DNA from: Jeotgalibacillus sp. S-D1
GTDB taxonomy: Bacteria; Bacillota; Bacilli; Bacillales; Jeotgalibacillaceae
Direction: 5' to 3'
Assembly (NCBI RefSeq): GCF_004358665.1
Contig: NZ_SMZR01000001.1
Location: 248,001-312,000 of the forward strand
DNA length: 64,000 bases
Shown: one piece after another, positions 1 through 9,598 of the stretch
Layout of the letters: every line of letters begins with the position of its first letter
Numbering within the stretch: position 1 is the first letter of the stretch
Made by a program: the position numbers and the translations under genes
The notes under the pieces: model-generated
Database searches by the model: none
What the model saw: only the letters and a program-made list of their open reading frames with translations
Told to the model about the DNA's origin: nothing

Positions 1-1280
1 CTATCCCGGTGCTGGACGGATCAAAAATAGCAGTTTTTGAGTCTGTTTACGCCGATATAGGAGACGAGCAGTCGATTGAACAAAGTTTAAGTACCTTTTC
101 TTCTCATATGGTAAATATCGTCAGTATTTTAAAGGAAGCAGACAGCGGCAGTCTTGTTTTATTTGATGAATTGGGAGCAGGCACCGACCCTCAAGAAGGA
201 GCAGCTCTTGCAATTTCAATACTTGATGAGGTTCACAATAAAGGGTGCCGCGTGGTGGCAACAACTCATTACCCGGAGCTAAAAGCCTATGGATATAATC
301 GCGACGGAGTCGTTAATGCAAGCGTGGAGTTTGATGTTAACACGTTAAGTCCTACCTATCGTCTTTTAATTGGTGTACCGGGCCGCAGTAATGCTTTTGA
401 TATTTCGAAGCGCCTTGGGTTAAGCCAGCATGTGATTGATCACGCCAAATCATTTGTGGGAACTGACAGCAAAGCAGTTGAAGCGATGATTACGTCACTT
501 GAAACCAGCAGAAAGAGCGCTGAAAAGGATTACCAGGATGCACATGATTATCTGAAAGATGCTCAATCTCTTCATAAAGATATGCAAAAACAGATGAGTG
601 AATACTGGGATAAGCGTGAAGAGCTGTATGAAAAAGCAAGACAGAAAGCGAATGCCGTGGTGGAGCAGGCAAAAACAGAAGCTGAAGAAATACTTGCAGA
701 TTTGCGGAAATTGCGTCTGGAAAAAAATGCCGATGTTAAAGAACATGAATTGATTGATGCAAAAAAAAGACTGGATGAAGCCACCGTTGCTCCATCAAAT
801 AAAAAACCTAAAACTACTGCACCAAAAACCGCCAGAGTCCTGCAGCCGGGTGATGAAGTAAATGTTCTTACATTTGGCCAGCGCGGAATTTTATTGGATA
901 AAGTTTCAGATACTGAATGGAGCGTTCAAATCGGAATCTTAAAAATGAAAGTAAAAGAGAAGGACATGGAATTTAAAAAAGCTGAGAAAAAAGCAGAGCC
1001 AAAGCCCCTTGCAACAGTCAAAGGCAAAGAATATCATGTAGGGCTTGAACTGGATCTTCGGGGAGAACGTTATGAAAATGCTCTGATGCGGGTGGATAAG
1101 TACATTGATGATGCACTTCTCGCGGGTTACCCAAGAGTTTCCATTATTCATGGGAAGGGAACCGGCGCACTTCGTTCAGGTGTTCAGGAGAAGCTTAAAA
1201 ATCATCGCTCGGTTAAACGAGTCCGTCTTGGGGAAAGTGGAGAAGGCGGAAGTGGAGTAACCGTGGTAGAATTTAAATAA
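1..1280 (+). CDS. mutS2: MutS2 (endonuclease MutS2/RqcU), C-terminal part, cut by window start
   Basis: The 5' end lies outside the window and the frame is open from base 3. What remains is the end of the MutS-type ATPase domain, with the Walker B motif [13 protein letters not shown] near bases 165-195, then a charged coiled-coil segment (about 480-780) and a C-terminal Smr domain containing HGKGTGALR (about 1150-1180). This order is diagnostic of MutS2 rather than MutS1. In Bacillus the family acts on recombination intermediates and on collided ribosomes (known for the family, not visible here). The ATPase and Smr motifs look intact. Confidence 0.95.
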   Translation, partial: IPVLDGSKIAVFESVYADIGDEQSIEQSLSTFSSHMVNIVSILKEADSGSLVLFDELGAGTDPQEGAALAISILDEVHNKGCRVVATTHYPELKAYGYNRDGVVNASVEFDVNTLSPTYRLLIGVPGRSNAFDISKRLGLSQHVIDHAKSFVGTDSKAVEAMITSLETSRKSAEKDYQDAHDYLKDAQSLHKDMQKQMSEYWDKREELYEKARQKANAVVEQAKTEAEEILADLRKLRLEKNADVKEHELIDAKKRLDEATVAPSNKKPKTTAPKTARVLQPGDEVNVLTFGQRGILLDKVSDTEWSVQIGILKMKVKEKDMEFKKAEKKAEPKPLATVKGKEYHVGLELDLRGERYENALMRVDKYIDDALLAGYPRVSIIHGKGTGALRSGVQEKLKNHRSVKRVRLGESGEGGSGVTVVEFK

Positions 1281-1309
1281 CAGTTTAAACAGAAGGTGGT
1301 TTGCTTGGT

Positions 1310-1717
1310 ATGGAGGAATTCTGGCAGCATCCTTTAATTGAAACGGCTGGCTATTACAGTGTAGTTGTTCTTTGTATGATTTTGTTTTTAGCAGTATTTG
1401 AGATGGTGACAAAATATAATAACTGGGACGAAATAAAAAATGGCAATATTTCTGTCGCCATGGCAACCGGCGGAAAAATCTTTGGGATGGCCAATATTTT
1501 CCGCCATTCAATTGAACAGCATAATACACTCATTTCAATGATGGGCTGGGGCATTTATGGATTTGTTCTGCTGCTAATTGCCTATTTTATGTTTGAGTTT
1601 TTAACCCCGAGGTTTCGTGTCGATGATGAAATTCGTAAAGGCAATAAAGCAGTAGGATTTATATCTATGGTTATTTCAATTGGATTATCCTTTGTCATTG
1701 GAGCCAGTATTACTTAG
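1310..1717 (+). CDS. yshE: DUF350 membrane protein YshE
   Basis: A 135-residue protein with four hydrophobic segments and the DUF350 pattern (ATGGKIFGMAN, a second half ending SIGLSFVIGASIT), matching B. subtilis YshE, which also follows mutS2. Function is unknown. The start is placed at ATG 1310 because AGGTGG at 1294-1299 is well spaced for it; an in-frame TTG at 1301 would be only one base from the same ribosome site. It is 29 bases after mutS2 and is followed by a coupled tiny ORF. Confidence 0.85.
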   Translation: MEEFWQHPLIETAGYYSVVVLCMILFLAVFEMVTKYNNWDEIKNGNISVAMATGGKIFGMANIFRHSIEQHNTLISMMGWGIYGFVLLLIAYFMFEFLTPRFRVDDEIRKGNKAVGFISMVISIGLSFVIGASIT

Positions 1718-1728
1718 GAGGAAGCGGT

Positions 1729-1809
1729 ATGGAAACGCTGTCGAAAGTATTGATCGTATGTTGTGCAGCTTTTATGCTTATCGGAGTTATTTATTTGGTT
1801 TTTATGTAA
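1729..1809 (+). CDS. 26-residue single-pass membrane peptide
   Basis: The ATG at 1729 sits seven bases after a perfect AGGAGG (1716-1721) that overlaps the yshE stop codon, so translation is probably coupled. The peptide has a short polar start (METLSK) followed by about 20 hydrophobic residues and a TAA at 1807, and a terminator follows directly. I do not recognise a family. It may be a small partner of the DUF350 protein. The support is the ribosome site, the coupling and the membrane character, without homology. Confidence 0.6.
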   Translation: METLSKVLIVCCAAFMLIGVIYLVFM

Positions 1810-1822
1810 TAAAATAAAAAAT

Positions 1823-1860
1823 AAAGACACGGATTTTTAACGGATTCTGTGTCTTTTTTC
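1823..1860 (+). terminator. intrinsic terminator after the mutS2-yshE unit
   Basis: AAAGACAC (1823-1830) pairs with GTGTCTTT (1849-1856), followed by more T residues. Confidence 0.8.
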
Positions 1861-1870
1861 TTATAGTAAA

Positions 1871-1899
1871 TTGTAACCGCTTACCTTATGGATTATAAT
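1871..1899 (+). promoter_or_regulatory. sigma-A-type promoter for lcfA
   Basis: TTGTAA (1871-1876), 17-base spacer, TATAAT (1894-1899), 55 bases before lcfA. Downstream, TGAGAAATG (1904-1912) and CATTTACTCA (1925-1934) form an imperfect inverted repeat that could be an operator. It does not match the FadR palindrome upstream of fadR. Confidence 0.65.
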
Positions 1900-1954
1900 A
1901 AAGTGAGAAATGAGAATTTTCTAACATTTACTCATTTTAAAAGGAGGGATTTGC

Positions 1955-3649
1955 ATGGTAAACCAGCCTTGGCTCGATCTCTACCCAGAGACGATACCCA
2001 CCCATCTGACACTGGAAGAAAAACCGGTTCATGCTTATTTAACCGAAGCCTCAAAGCGTTATCCGGATAAGATGGCCGTTCATTTCATGGGAAAAGAGTT
2101 CACGTACAAGGAAATGCATCAGCATTCTTTGAAGATGGCGAAGTATCTTCAGGATATTGGCATTGAAAAAGGAGACAGGGTAGCGATTATGCTGCCGAAT
2201 ACACCTGCTTCAGTCATCGCGTATTACGGCATATTGTATGCGGGAGGCGTTGTCGTACAGACAAATCCTCTTTACACGGAGCGGGAAATAGAATATCAAA
2301 TGAAAGATTCAGGAGCCAAGGCGATCATTACATTGGATTTGCTGTTTCCAAGAGTCTCCAATGTATTTAACAGCACAGAACTTCAGCATATGATTGTCAC
2401 ATGCATAAAAGATTTTCTTCCCTTTCCTAAAAATCTTATTTATCCTTTTATCCAAAAAAAGCAGCATGGCATAAAAGTGAAAGTGGCGCACAGCGGCAGC
2501 AATCATCTTCTCACTGAAATATTAAAAATTGCCACACCGGATCCGGTTGAGCATCCTTTGGATTTTGAAGAAGATATCGCCATTCTTCAGTACACCGGCG
2601 GTACGACAGGCCATCCCAAAGGGGTTATGCTTACCCATAAAAATTTGATTGCCAATGCATCAATGTGTGACGCCTGGTTGTATAAAAACAAAAAAGGGGA
2701 AGAAATCATTTTAGGGATCCTGCCTTTCTTCCACGTTTACGGCATGACAACCGTTATGATTCTGTCTGTTATGCAGGGATACAAGATGGTTCTGCTGCCA
2801 AAGTTTGATGTGGATACCGCATTAAAAACCATCCATAAACAGCGCCCAACCATTTTTCCAGGTGCGCCAACGATTTATATCGGTATTTTAAACCACCCGG
2901 ATCTGAAAAAATATGACCTTACTTCAGTAGAATCCTGTTTAAGCGGTTCCGCTCCGCTGCCTGTAGAGGTTCAGGAAGAGTTTGAAAAATTAACTGGAGG
3001 AAAACTCGTTGAGGGTTATGGCCTGACTGAATCTTCGCCTGTCACTCATTCAAATTTTATTTGGGATCAAAAGAGGATAAAGGGCAGTGTTGGCGTACCG
3101 TGGCCAGACACGGATTCTAAAATCATTTCCATGGAAACAGGGAAGCCGCTGCCGCCTGGAGAAATAGGAGAAATAATCGTAAAGGGTCCTCAAATTATGA
3201 AAGGCTATTGGAATCAGCCTGAAGAAACAGCTGCTATTTTAAAAGATGGCTGGCTTTATACAGGAGATTTGGGCTATATGGACGAACAGGGGTTTTTCTA
3301 TATTGTAGACCGCAAGAAAGATATGATTATTGCTGGCGGCTTTAATATCTATCCACGTGAAATTGAAGAAGTCATGTATGAGCACCCGGCAATTCAGGAA
3401 GTGGTTTCTGTAGGTGTTCCGGATCCTTATAGAGGGGAAACCGTAAAACTGTTTGTTGTTATTAAACAAGATCATGAAGCGACCGAGGAAGAACTCGATG
3501 CATTTGCCCGTCAACGCCTTGCTTCTTACAAGGTTCCAAGAATTTATGAATTCAGAGATGAGCTGCCTAAAACAGCTGTCGGTAAAATTCTGCGAAGAAA
3601 ACTTGTGGAGGAAGAAAAGGAAAAGCAAGCACAAGAAAAGCTTGGATAA
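1955..3649 (+). CDS. lcfA: Long-chain acyl-CoA synthetase (long-chain-fatty-acid--CoA ligase)
   Basis: A 564-residue AMP-forming ligase that activates fatty acids with ATP and CoA for beta-oxidation. The adenylate motif YTGGTTGHPKG lies near residue 212, the EGYGLTESSP motif and the GWLYTGDLGY hinge region (about 432) follow, and the C-terminal catalytic lysine region is AVGKILRRKL. The start ATG 1955 has AAAGGAGGG upstream. It precedes the fadR operon as in B. subtilis but has its own promoter. No defect is seen. Confidence 0.95.
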   Translation: MVNQPWLDLYPETIPTHLTLEEKPVHAYLTEASKRYPDKMAVHFMGKEFTYKEMHQHSLKMAKYLQDIGIEKGDRVAIMLPNTPASVIAYYGILYAGGVVVQTNPLYTEREIEYQMKDSGAKAIITLDLLFPRVSNVFNSTELQHMIVTCIKDFLPFPKNLIYPFIQKKQHGIKVKVAHSGSNHLLTEILKIATPDPVEHPLDFEEDIAILQYTGGTTGHPKGVMLTHKNLIANASMCDAWLYKNKKGEEIILGILPFFHVYGMTTVMILSVMQGYKMVLLPKFDVDTALKTIHKQRPTIFPGAPTIYIGILNHPDLKKYDLTSVESCLSGSAPLPVEVQEEFEKLTGGKLVEGYGLTESSPVTHSNFIWDQKRIKGSVGVPWPDTDSKIISMETGKPLPPGEIGEIIVKGPQIMKGYWNQPEETAAILKDGWLYTGDLGYMDEQGFFYIVDRKKDMIIAGGFNIYPREIEEVMYEHPAIQEVVSVGVPDPYRGETVKLFVVIKQDHEATEEELDAFARQRLASYKVPRIYEFRDELPKTAVGKILRRKLVEEEKEKQAQEKLG

Positions 3650-3658
3650 TTCCAGACG

Positions 3659-3702
3659 GGAAAGAGTGCTGAGAATTCACTCTTTCCAACCCAATCTTTT
3701 TT
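3659..3702 (+). terminator. hairpin after lcfA, probable terminator
   Basis: GGAAAGAGTG (3659-3668) pairs perfectly with CACTCTTTCC (3678-3687). The T-run starts about nine bases later, so it is a weaker terminator than usual. The fadR operator palindrome downstream could serve as a second one. Confidence 0.5.
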
Positions 3703-3711
3703 GTATTATAC

Positions 3712-3777
3712 TTGACTAAAATAAGGTTAGTTAGTAAGATGAATTTATGAATGATTGTTCATTCATAAATTCATCTT
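3712..3777 (+). promoter_or_regulatory. fadR promoter with FadR operator palindrome
   Basis: TTGACT (3712-3717), 17 bases, TAAGAT (3735-3740). The -10 box runs into a perfect inverted repeat with 19-base arms (3736-3754 and 3759-3777) around a 4-base centre. Its core is TGAATGA...TCATTCA, the recalled binding pattern of B. subtilis FadR (YsiA). FadR bound here would block RNA polymerase, so fadR, fadB and etfBA are likely autorepressed and released by long-chain acyl-CoA. Confidence 0.85.
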
Positions 3778-3914
3778 TTTATTAAGCTCTTTTTGATTGG
3801 AGCAGAAGGTGGGTTACCCCCGCTCCACGAAAAACGATCGCCGTCAGCGGGAATTAGCAACAAATTCCTTTGTTGTAAAATGGTAATAAGGAATGGACGA
3901 AAGGTGATGACCCA

Positions 3915-4496
3915 ATGAAAAAGGACAAACCAAAATATAAACAAATTATTGATGCAGCTGTAGTGGTTATTGCTGAAAACGGGTATCATCACGCACAAGT
4001 ATCTAAAATTGCAAAGCAGGCAGGAGTGGCAGACGGAACGATTTATCTTTATTTTAAAAATAAAGAAGATATCCTGATTTCTCTATTTGAGGAAAAAATG
4101 GGGCAGTTTGTTCACTCTATCCGAAATAAAATGGTAGAAAGTGAAAATACAATTGAACAACTTGAAGTATTGATTAGAAGTCATTTTCAAATGCTTGCTG
4201 AAGATCATCACCTGGCCATCGTAACTCAATTGGAGCTCAGGCAGTCGAATAAAGATATTCGCCTTAAAATTAATAAGGTATTGAAAGAATATCTGCTTCT
4301 GGTGGATGAAGTGCTACATAATGGAGTAAAAACAGGTTTACTTTCACAAGATTTAGATATTCGATTGGCAAGACAAATGGTCTTTGGTACGATTGATGAG
4401 GTGGCAACTACGTGGGTAATTAATGATCAAAAGTATGATATTACCAAACTTGCGCCGGGAATACATTCACTTATTGTGAACGGACTAAGCAAATAA
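3915..4496 (+). CDS. fadR: TetR-family fatty-acid degradation repressor FadR
   Basis: A 193-residue TetR-type protein. The N-terminal helix-turn-helix (about residues 25-48, VSKIAKQAGVADGTIYLYFKNKEDIL) and the C-terminal ligand domain (VTQLELRQSN, LARQMVFGTIDE, TTWVINDQKYD) closely match B. subtilis FadR, which represses beta-oxidation genes until it binds long-chain acyl-CoA. The start ATG 3915 follows AAAGGTGATG. The leader is about 165 bases and has two small hairpins (TGGAGC/GCTCCA at 3798-3827 and CAACAAA/TTTGTTG at 3858-3875). It heads an operon with fadB and etfBA. Confidence 0.95.
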   Translation: MKKDKPKYKQIIDAAVVVIAENGYHHAQVSKIAKQAGVADGTIYLYFKNKEDILISLFEEKMGQFVHSIRNKMVESENTIEQLEVLIRSHFQMLAEDHHLAIVTQLELRQSNKDIRLKINKVLKEYLLLVDEVLHNGVKTGLLSQDLDIRLARQMVFGTIDEVATTWVINDQKYDITKLAPGIHSLIVNGLSK

Positions 4497-4509
4497 AGGG
4501 GAGAAGAGG

Positions 4510-5283
4510 ATGGACTTTTTACAATGGGAAACTGATCAGAATGTATCAATCGCAACGATACAGCGTCCTCCTGCTAATGCTCTCTCAAGCCAGCTGATTG
4601 AAGAAATCGATCAATGGCTGACTGCTGTGGAGCATGACTCGCAGATTAGAAGTTTACTGATTCATGGAGAAGGCCGCTTCTTTTCTGCTGGGGCGGATAT
4701 TAAAGAGTTTACTAAAGTTGAAGATGAAGCAGGCTTTAGTGAACTGGGCAGAAGAGGACAGCGCGTATTTGAAAGAATGGAATCATTCTCCAAACCGATT
4801 ATTGCGTCCATTCATGGGGCTGCATTAGGCGGAGGACTGGAACTCGCGATGGGATGCCATATCCGTTATGTGAGTGATACAGCTAAACTTGGATTACCTG
4901 AGCTTCAACTGGGACTTGTTCCGGGATTTGCAGGATCTCAGCGTTTACCGCGATATGTAGGGTTTGCCAAAGCGGCAGAAATGCTGCTGACAAGTGAACC
5001 TATATCGGGCTTCGAAGCGGTCGAATGGGGTCTGGCCAACAGGGCTTTCCCGGAGGACGAAGTATTCGAAAAATCGAAAGCGCTTGCAATGAAAATAGCG
5101 GAAAAAAGCCCAATATCAGTAAAAGCTACACTGGACTTACTTCAGTATTCGAAAACAGCTGATTTTGAAAATGGTGTAAATAAAGAAGCTGAGTGGTTTG
5201 GCGAAGTATTCGTATCAAAAGATGCAAAAGAAGGCATTGAAGCATTTATTCAAAAAAGAACACCGGTTTTCAAGGGTGAGTAA
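4510..5283 (+). CDS. fadB: Enoyl-CoA hydratase/isomerase family protein FadB
   Basis: A 257-residue crotonase-fold protein expected to hydrate trans-2-enoyl-CoA in beta-oxidation. The oxyanion-hole segments SAGADIKEF (about residues 57-65) and HGAALGGGLELAMGCHIR (about 100-117) and the ELQLGLVPGFAGSQRLPR segment with a catalytic-glutamate position are present. It starts 13 bases after fadR behind GGGGAGAAGAGG, in the order seen in B. subtilis (ysiB). Confidence 0.92.
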   Translation: MDFLQWETDQNVSIATIQRPPANALSSQLIEEIDQWLTAVEHDSQIRSLLIHGEGRFFSAGADIKEFTKVEDEAGFSELGRRGQRVFERMESFSKPIIASIHGAALGGGLELAMGCHIRYVSDTAKLGLPELQLGLVPGFAGSQRLPRYVGFAKAAEMLLTSEPISGFEAVEWGLANRAFPEDEVFEKSKALAMKIAEKSPISVKATLDLLQYSKTADFENGVNKEAEWFGEVFVSKDAKEGIEAFIQKRTPVFKGE

Positions 5284-5307
5284 AAGAAAAATTGGAGGGA
5301 ATCCATT

Positions 5308-6081
5308 ATGAATATTTTTGTGCTGATGAAAAGAACGTTTGATACAGAAGAAAGAATTTCAATAAGCGGCGGGAAAATCGCAGATGACGGCGCAGAGTTT
5401 ATTATCAACCCTTATGATGAATATGCAATTGAAGAAGCCATCCAGCTTCGCGATGCTCACAGCGGCGAAGTGACAGTGGTATCAGTGGGCTCAGAAGAAG
5501 CAGAAAAGCAGCTTCGCACAGCGCTTGCTATGGGAGCAGATAAAGCCGTTTTGATCAATATTGAAGATGATGTGGAAGAAAGCGATCAATTCACGACAGC
5601 CCGTATTTTGGGAGAGTTCCTGAAAGACAAAGAAGCGGACTTAATTATAGCAGGAAATGTGGCAATTGATGGCGGCTCGGGACAGGTAGGGCCGCGGGTT
5701 GCAGAACAATTGGATATCCCTTATGTAACAACGATTACAAGCATTGAAGTGGAGGGGCAAAAGGTTACGATAGTACGGGACGTAGAGGGTGATTCAGAAA
5801 CAATCGAAACATCTCTTCCGCTATTAGTGACAGCTCAGCAAGGCTTAAATGATCCGCGCTATCCATCTCTACCGGGCATAATGAAGGCCAAGAAAAAGCC
5901 TCTCGAAGAACTTGAACTGGATGACTTGGATCTTGAAGAAGACGATGTGGAGCCTAAAACCAAAACTATTGACATCTATCTTCCACCTAAAAAAGAAGCG
6001 GGACGTGTTCTTGAAGGAGAGATTGATGCACAGGTAAAAGAATTAGTTAACCTCCTTCATAAAGAAGCCAAGGTAATCTGA
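5308..6081 (+). CDS. etfB: Electron transfer flavoprotein beta subunit
   Basis: A 257-residue ETF beta subunit. It carries AMP and, with EtfA, passes electrons from acyl-CoA dehydrogenases to the respiratory chain. Family segments visible are INPYDEYAIEEAIQL near the start, AGNVAIDGGSGQVGPRVAEQL in the middle, and the acidic stretch ELELDDLDLEEDD before the C-terminal tail. It is in the fadR operon, with GGAGGG before ATG 5308. Confidence 0.95.
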   Translation: MNIFVLMKRTFDTEERISISGGKIADDGAEFIINPYDEYAIEEAIQLRDAHSGEVTVVSVGSEEAEKQLRTALAMGADKAVLINIEDDVEESDQFTTARILGEFLKDKEADLIIAGNVAIDGGSGQVGPRVAEQLDIPYVTTITSIEVEGQKVTIVRDVEGDSETIETSLPLLVTAQQGLNDPRYPSLPGIMKAKKKPLEELELDDLDLEEDDVEPKTKTIDIYLPPKKEAGRVLEGEIDAQVKELVNLLHKEAKVI

Positions 6082-6130
6082 TTGTCACGTTAAAAAATAA
6101 ACGCATATCAACTTTCAGGAGGGAACACTA

Positions 6131-7105
6131 ATGAGTAAAAAAATACTGGTATTAGCTGAAGCACGAGAAGGTGCATTGCGGAACGTATCATTTGAGGCCA
6201 TAGCAGCAGGAAAAAAGCTTTCAAACGGCGGTGAAATTGTAAGCGTTTTAATTGGTGAAGGAATTTCTTCATTAAGCCAGGAACTGGTGGAATATGGAGC
6301 CGACAAAGTTGTAACAGTTGAACATGATAAGCTAAAACAGTATTCATCAGATGGCTATGCTCAAGCACTGCTTGCGGCTATTGAAGCTGAAAGCCCGGAT
6401 GGAATCGTGTTTGGACACACAGCGCTGGGTAAAGATTTATCACCGCGTATAGCAAGCAAGCTTGGAAGCGGTCTGATATCTGATGTAACGTCCATTGAAG
6501 AGAGCGGTGGAAAGCTTGTTTTTATTCGTCCGATCTACAGCGGGAAAGCATTCGAGAAAAAAGTGGTTAATGGCGGACTGGTTTTCGTTACGATTCGTCC
6601 AAACAACATCGATCCTCTTCCGAAAGAGGAAGGCAGGTCAGCTGAAGTCACTTCATTAAATGTAGACATCACTGATCTTCGCACCATCATAAAGGATGTT
6701 GTAAGAAAGGCAACAGACGGAGTAGATCTTTCCGAAGCAAAAGTTATTGTGGCAGGGGGGCGTGGAGTAAAAAGTGAAAGCGGCTTTGAGCCGTTAAAAG
6801 AACTTGCGGATTTACTTGGTGGTGCAGTGGGTGCTTCCCGTGGAGCTTGTGACGCGGAATATTGCGACTACTCCCTTCAAATTGGCCAGACGGGCAAGGT
6901 TGTGACGCCTGATCTGTATATCGCTTGCGGCATCTCTGGCGCCATTCAGCACATGGCTGGCATGTCGAATTCAAAAGTTATCGTTGCGATTAATAAAGAT
7001 CCTGAAGCAAATATATTTAAAGTTGCTGACTATGGGATTGTAGGCGATTTATTTGATGTTGTACCTTTACTTATAGAAGAATTTAAAAAAATAAAAGTTT
7101 CTTGA
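6131..7105 (+). CDS. etfA: Electron transfer flavoprotein alpha subunit
   Basis: A 324-residue FAD-binding ETF subunit that pairs with EtfB. The C-terminal FAD domain is clear: GAVGASRGACDAEYCDYS, QIGQTGKVVTPDLYIACGISG, then AINKDPEANIFKVADYGIVGD. The start ATG 6131 follows CAGGAGGG. It is the last gene of the fadR-fadB-etfB-etfA operon and is followed by a terminator. Confidence 0.96.
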   Translation: MSKKILVLAEAREGALRNVSFEAIAAGKKLSNGGEIVSVLIGEGISSLSQELVEYGADKVVTVEHDKLKQYSSDGYAQALLAAIEAESPDGIVFGHTALGKDLSPRIASKLGSGLISDVTSIEESGGKLVFIRPIYSGKAFEKKVVNGGLVFVTIRPNNIDPLPKEEGRSAEVTSLNVDITDLRTIIKDVVRKATDGVDLSEAKVIVAGGRGVKSESGFEPLKELADLLGGAVGASRGACDAEYCDYSLQIGQTGKVVTPDLYIACGISGAIQHMAGMSNSKVIVAINKDPEANIFKVADYGIVGDLFDVVPLLIEEFKKIKVS

Positions 7106-7114
7106 TTCAATCAG

Positions 7115-7146
7115 TCCTCCAATGTATAGTTGGAGGGCTTTTCAAT
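7115..7146 (+). terminator. terminator of the fadR operon
   Basis: CCTCCAA (7116-7122) pairs with TTGGAGG (7130-7136), then GCTTTT. Confidence 0.85.
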
Positions 7147-7230
7147 GTTAAGAAAAATGGGAATGAAGGCAGAAGAAAAGGGCAGGATAGGAAATGCGAA
7201 ACAGTCATTTAAAACGCCAGAGGCAAAAAA

Positions 7231-7260
7231 TTGGCTTAACCAAATAGGGGGTGCTATACT
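7231..7260 (+). promoter_or_regulatory. sigma-A-type promoter for trxA
   Basis: TTGGCT (7231-7236), 18-base spacer, TATACT (7255-7260), 36 bases before trxA. Confidence 0.65.
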
Positions 7261-7296
7261 TTCCCTATATTCGGTACTTTAAAGGAGGAAACAAAC

Positions 7297-7611
7297 ATGG
7301 CAATTGCACATGCTACGGATCAAACATTCACAACGGAAACAAATGAAGGCCTGGTTTTAGCTGATTTTTGGGCACCTTGGTGCGGACCTTGTAAAATGAT
7401 CGCTCCAGTTCTTGAAGAACTTGATTCTGATATGGGTGAAAAAGTGAAGATTGTTAAACTGGATGTAGATGAGAACCAGGAAACAGCAAGTAAATTCGGT
7501 GTAATGAGCATCCCGACACTAGTCGTGTTCAAAGACGGCGAAGTAGTGGATAAAGTAGTTGGATTCCAGCCGAAAGAAGCACTTGAAGAACTTTTAAACA
7601 AGCATGCTTAA
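7297..7611 (+). CDS. trxA: Thioredoxin
   Basis: A 104-residue classical thioredoxin, a cytosolic disulfide reductase recycled by thioredoxin reductase. The active site WCGPC is at residues 28-32, the cis-proline is in SIPTL, and the fold is full length. AAAGGAGG precedes ATG 7297. It is monocistronic, with its own promoter and terminator. Confidence 0.98.
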   Translation: MAIAHATDQTFTTETNEGLVLADFWAPWCGPCKMIAPVLEELDSDMGEKVKIVKLDVDENQETASKFGVMSIPTLVVFKDGEVVDKVVGFQPKEALEELLNKHA

Positions 7612-7619
7612 TAATGATC

Positions 7620-7652
7620 AGGAACCGGGCTTTTGCGCCCGGTTCTTTTTTG
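7620..7652 (+). terminator. trxA terminator
   Basis: GAACCGGGC (7622-7630) pairs with GCCCGGTTC (7637-7645), followed by a T-run. Confidence 0.95.
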
Positions 7653-7733
7653 TTATTCTTCGTTTTCTCTCTCATAATAATCAGCTCTTTTAAACTCGAT
7701 CGATGTACTAAGCCTAATAATTAAATATTCTTT

Positions 7734-7783
7734 CGAACATATGACCCCCTATTTTTGCAATTCCTACAATAATTAATTATGAT
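7734..7783 (+). promoter_or_regulatory. uvrC promoter with weak LexA-like box
   Basis: TTGCAA (7755-7760), 17 bases, TATGAT (7778-7783). Just upstream, CGAACATATGACCC (7734-7747) matches 12 of 14 positions of the Bacillus LexA consensus CGAACRNRYGTTYC, but the right half is degenerate. The promoter is well supported; LexA control is only possible. Confidence 0.6.
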
Positions 7784-7823
7784 GAAATAATAGACAATCC
7801 ATTTCGATACAGGGGGGCTTGTA

Positions 7824-9596
7824 ATGAATGATTTATTAAAGCACAAGCTTGCTGTGTTGCCTGATCAGCCTGGCTGTTATCTGATGAAAGACCGCCAGAA
7901 TACGATCATTTATGTCGGCAAAGCGAAGGTGTTAAAAAATAGAGTTCGTTCATATTTTACCGGGTCTCATGATGGCAAAACGCAGAGGCTCGTTTCTGAA
8001 ATTGAGGATTTTGAGTACATCGTTACTTCCTCGGATATAGAAGCACTAATTTTGGAATTAAATTTAATTAAAAAACATGACCCGAAGTATAATGTCATGC
8101 TGAAAGACGATAAAACTTATCCTTTTCTAAAGGTAACAGCTGAAAGACATCCCCGGCTCCTTATTACACGTAAAGTAAAGAGGGATAAAGGGCGTTATTT
8201 TGGACCTTATCCTAATGCCCAGGCAGCAAATGAAACAAAAAAACTGCTAGATCGAATGTATCCGCTCAGGAAATGCACGACGATGCCTGACAGGGTGTGC
8301 CTGTATTATCATCTCGGCCAATGCCTCGCACCTTGTGAGTTTAAAGTGGAGGAATCTACATATCGCCAAATGACAGACGATATTGCTCGGTTCTTAAATG
8401 GGGGCTTTAAAGAAGTGAAAGCATCTCTTCAGCAAAAGATGGCAGCTGCATCAGAAAATCTTGAGTTTGAAAGAGCAATGGAATACAGAGATCAGATTAA
8501 CCATATTGAGGCCACCATGGAAAAGCAGAAAATGGCGATGAATGATTTTACGAATCGTGACATTTTCGGATATGGTGTGGATAAAGGCTGGATGTGTGTT
8601 CAGGTTTTTTTCATCCGACAAGGAAAACTGATCGAACGGGATGTTTCTTTATTTCCGATTTATGACGAACCGGAACAGGAGTTTTTGACGTTTTTAGGTC
8701 AATTTTACATGAAACCCAATCATTTTAAGCCGAGGGAAGTACTTGTTCCTTCTCAAATCGATGCCAAAATTGCAGAAGAGCTGCTGGAAGTTACCGTCAG
8801 GCAGCCTGTGAGAGGACAGAAAAAAGACTTATTAAAACTGGCTGAGAAAAATGCAACGATTGCCCTTAATGAAAAATTTTCACTGATCGAACGTGATGAA
8901 AACCGGACGATTAAAGCGGTGGAACAGCTGGGGAATGCTATGAACATTCACGTTCCTTTACGAATTGAGGCATTTGATAATTCAAATATTCAGGGAGCAG
9001 ATGCTGTATCCGCTCTGGTCGTGTTTATTGATGGAAAGCCCGCTAAAAAAGAGTACCGGAAATATAAAATTAAAACAGTTGTGGGACCGGATGACTATGC
9101 TTCGATGCGGGAGGTTATTCGGCGCCGCTACAGCAGGGTGTTAAAGGAGGAGCTTCCGCTTCCTGATTTAATAATTATTGATGGCGGTAAAGGACAGATC
9201 GAAAGTGCCCGGGAGGTATTAGTGGATGAGCTTGGTCTGGATATTCCTTTAGCAGGTCTTGCGAAGGATGCCAGGCACCAAACGTCTCAGCTGTTATTTG
9301 GAGATCCGCTCGAGATCGTTCCTTTAGGCAGGAGAAGTCAGGAGTTTTATCTTCTCCAGCGAATTCAAGACGAAGTTCACCGGTTTGCGATCACCTTCCA
9401 TCGGCAGTTGAGAGGGAAAAATTCCATTCAATCAATATTAGATGAGATACCGGGAATTGGTCCTCAGCGAAAAAAGAAATTACTTCGTCACTTTGGGTCG
9501 GTAAAAAAATTGCGGGAAGCCACACTGGAAGAAGTAATTGGAGCAGGCATGCCGCCTGGCCTGGCTGAGGAAATTGTGAAAAAAATGAAGGAATAG
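7824..9596 (+). CDS. uvrC: Excinuclease ABC subunit C
   Basis: A 590-residue UvrC, the dual-incision nuclease of nucleotide excision repair. In order: N-terminal GIY-YIG nuclease ([21 protein letters not shown], residues about 15-95), a UVR motif for UvrB contact near residues 200-230 ([13 protein letters not shown]), the RNase H-like C-terminal nuclease ([26 protein letters not shown]) and a terminal helix-hairpin-helix pair ([18 protein letters not shown]). ATG 7824 follows a GGGGGG ribosome site. Confidence 0.97.
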   Translation: MNDLLKHKLAVLPDQPGCYLMKDRQNTIIYVGKAKVLKNRVRSYFTGSHDGKTQRLVSEIEDFEYIVTSSDIEALILELNLIKKHDPKYNVMLKDDKTYPFLKVTAERHPRLLITRKVKRDKGRYFGPYPNAQAANETKKLLDRMYPLRKCTTMPDRVCLYYHLGQCLAPCEFKVEESTYRQMTDDIARFLNGGFKEVKASLQQKMAAASENLEFERAMEYRDQINHIEATMEKQKMAMNDFTNRDIFGYGVDKGWMCVQVFFIRQGKLIERDVSLFPIYDEPEQEFLTFLGQFYMKPNHFKPREVLVPSQIDAKIAEELLEVTVRQPVRGQKKDLLKLAEKNATIALNEKFSLIERDENRTIKAVEQLGNAMNIHVPLRIEAFDNSNIQGADAVSALVVFIDGKPAKKEYRKYKIKTVVGPDDYASMREVIRRRYSRVLKEELPLPDLIIIDGGKGQIESAREVLVDELGLDIPLAGLAKDARHQTSQLLFGDPLEIVPLGRRSQEFYLLQRIQDEVHRFAITFHRQLRGKNSIQSILDEIPGIGPQRKKKLLRHFGSVKKLREATLEEVIGAGMPPGLAEEIVKKMKE

Positions 9597-9598
9597 CA

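Noticed and set aside
7145-7279. 45-codon ORF just before trxA
   Set aside because: It overlaps the trxA promoter, has no ribosome site, and its basic, unstructured product matches nothing known.
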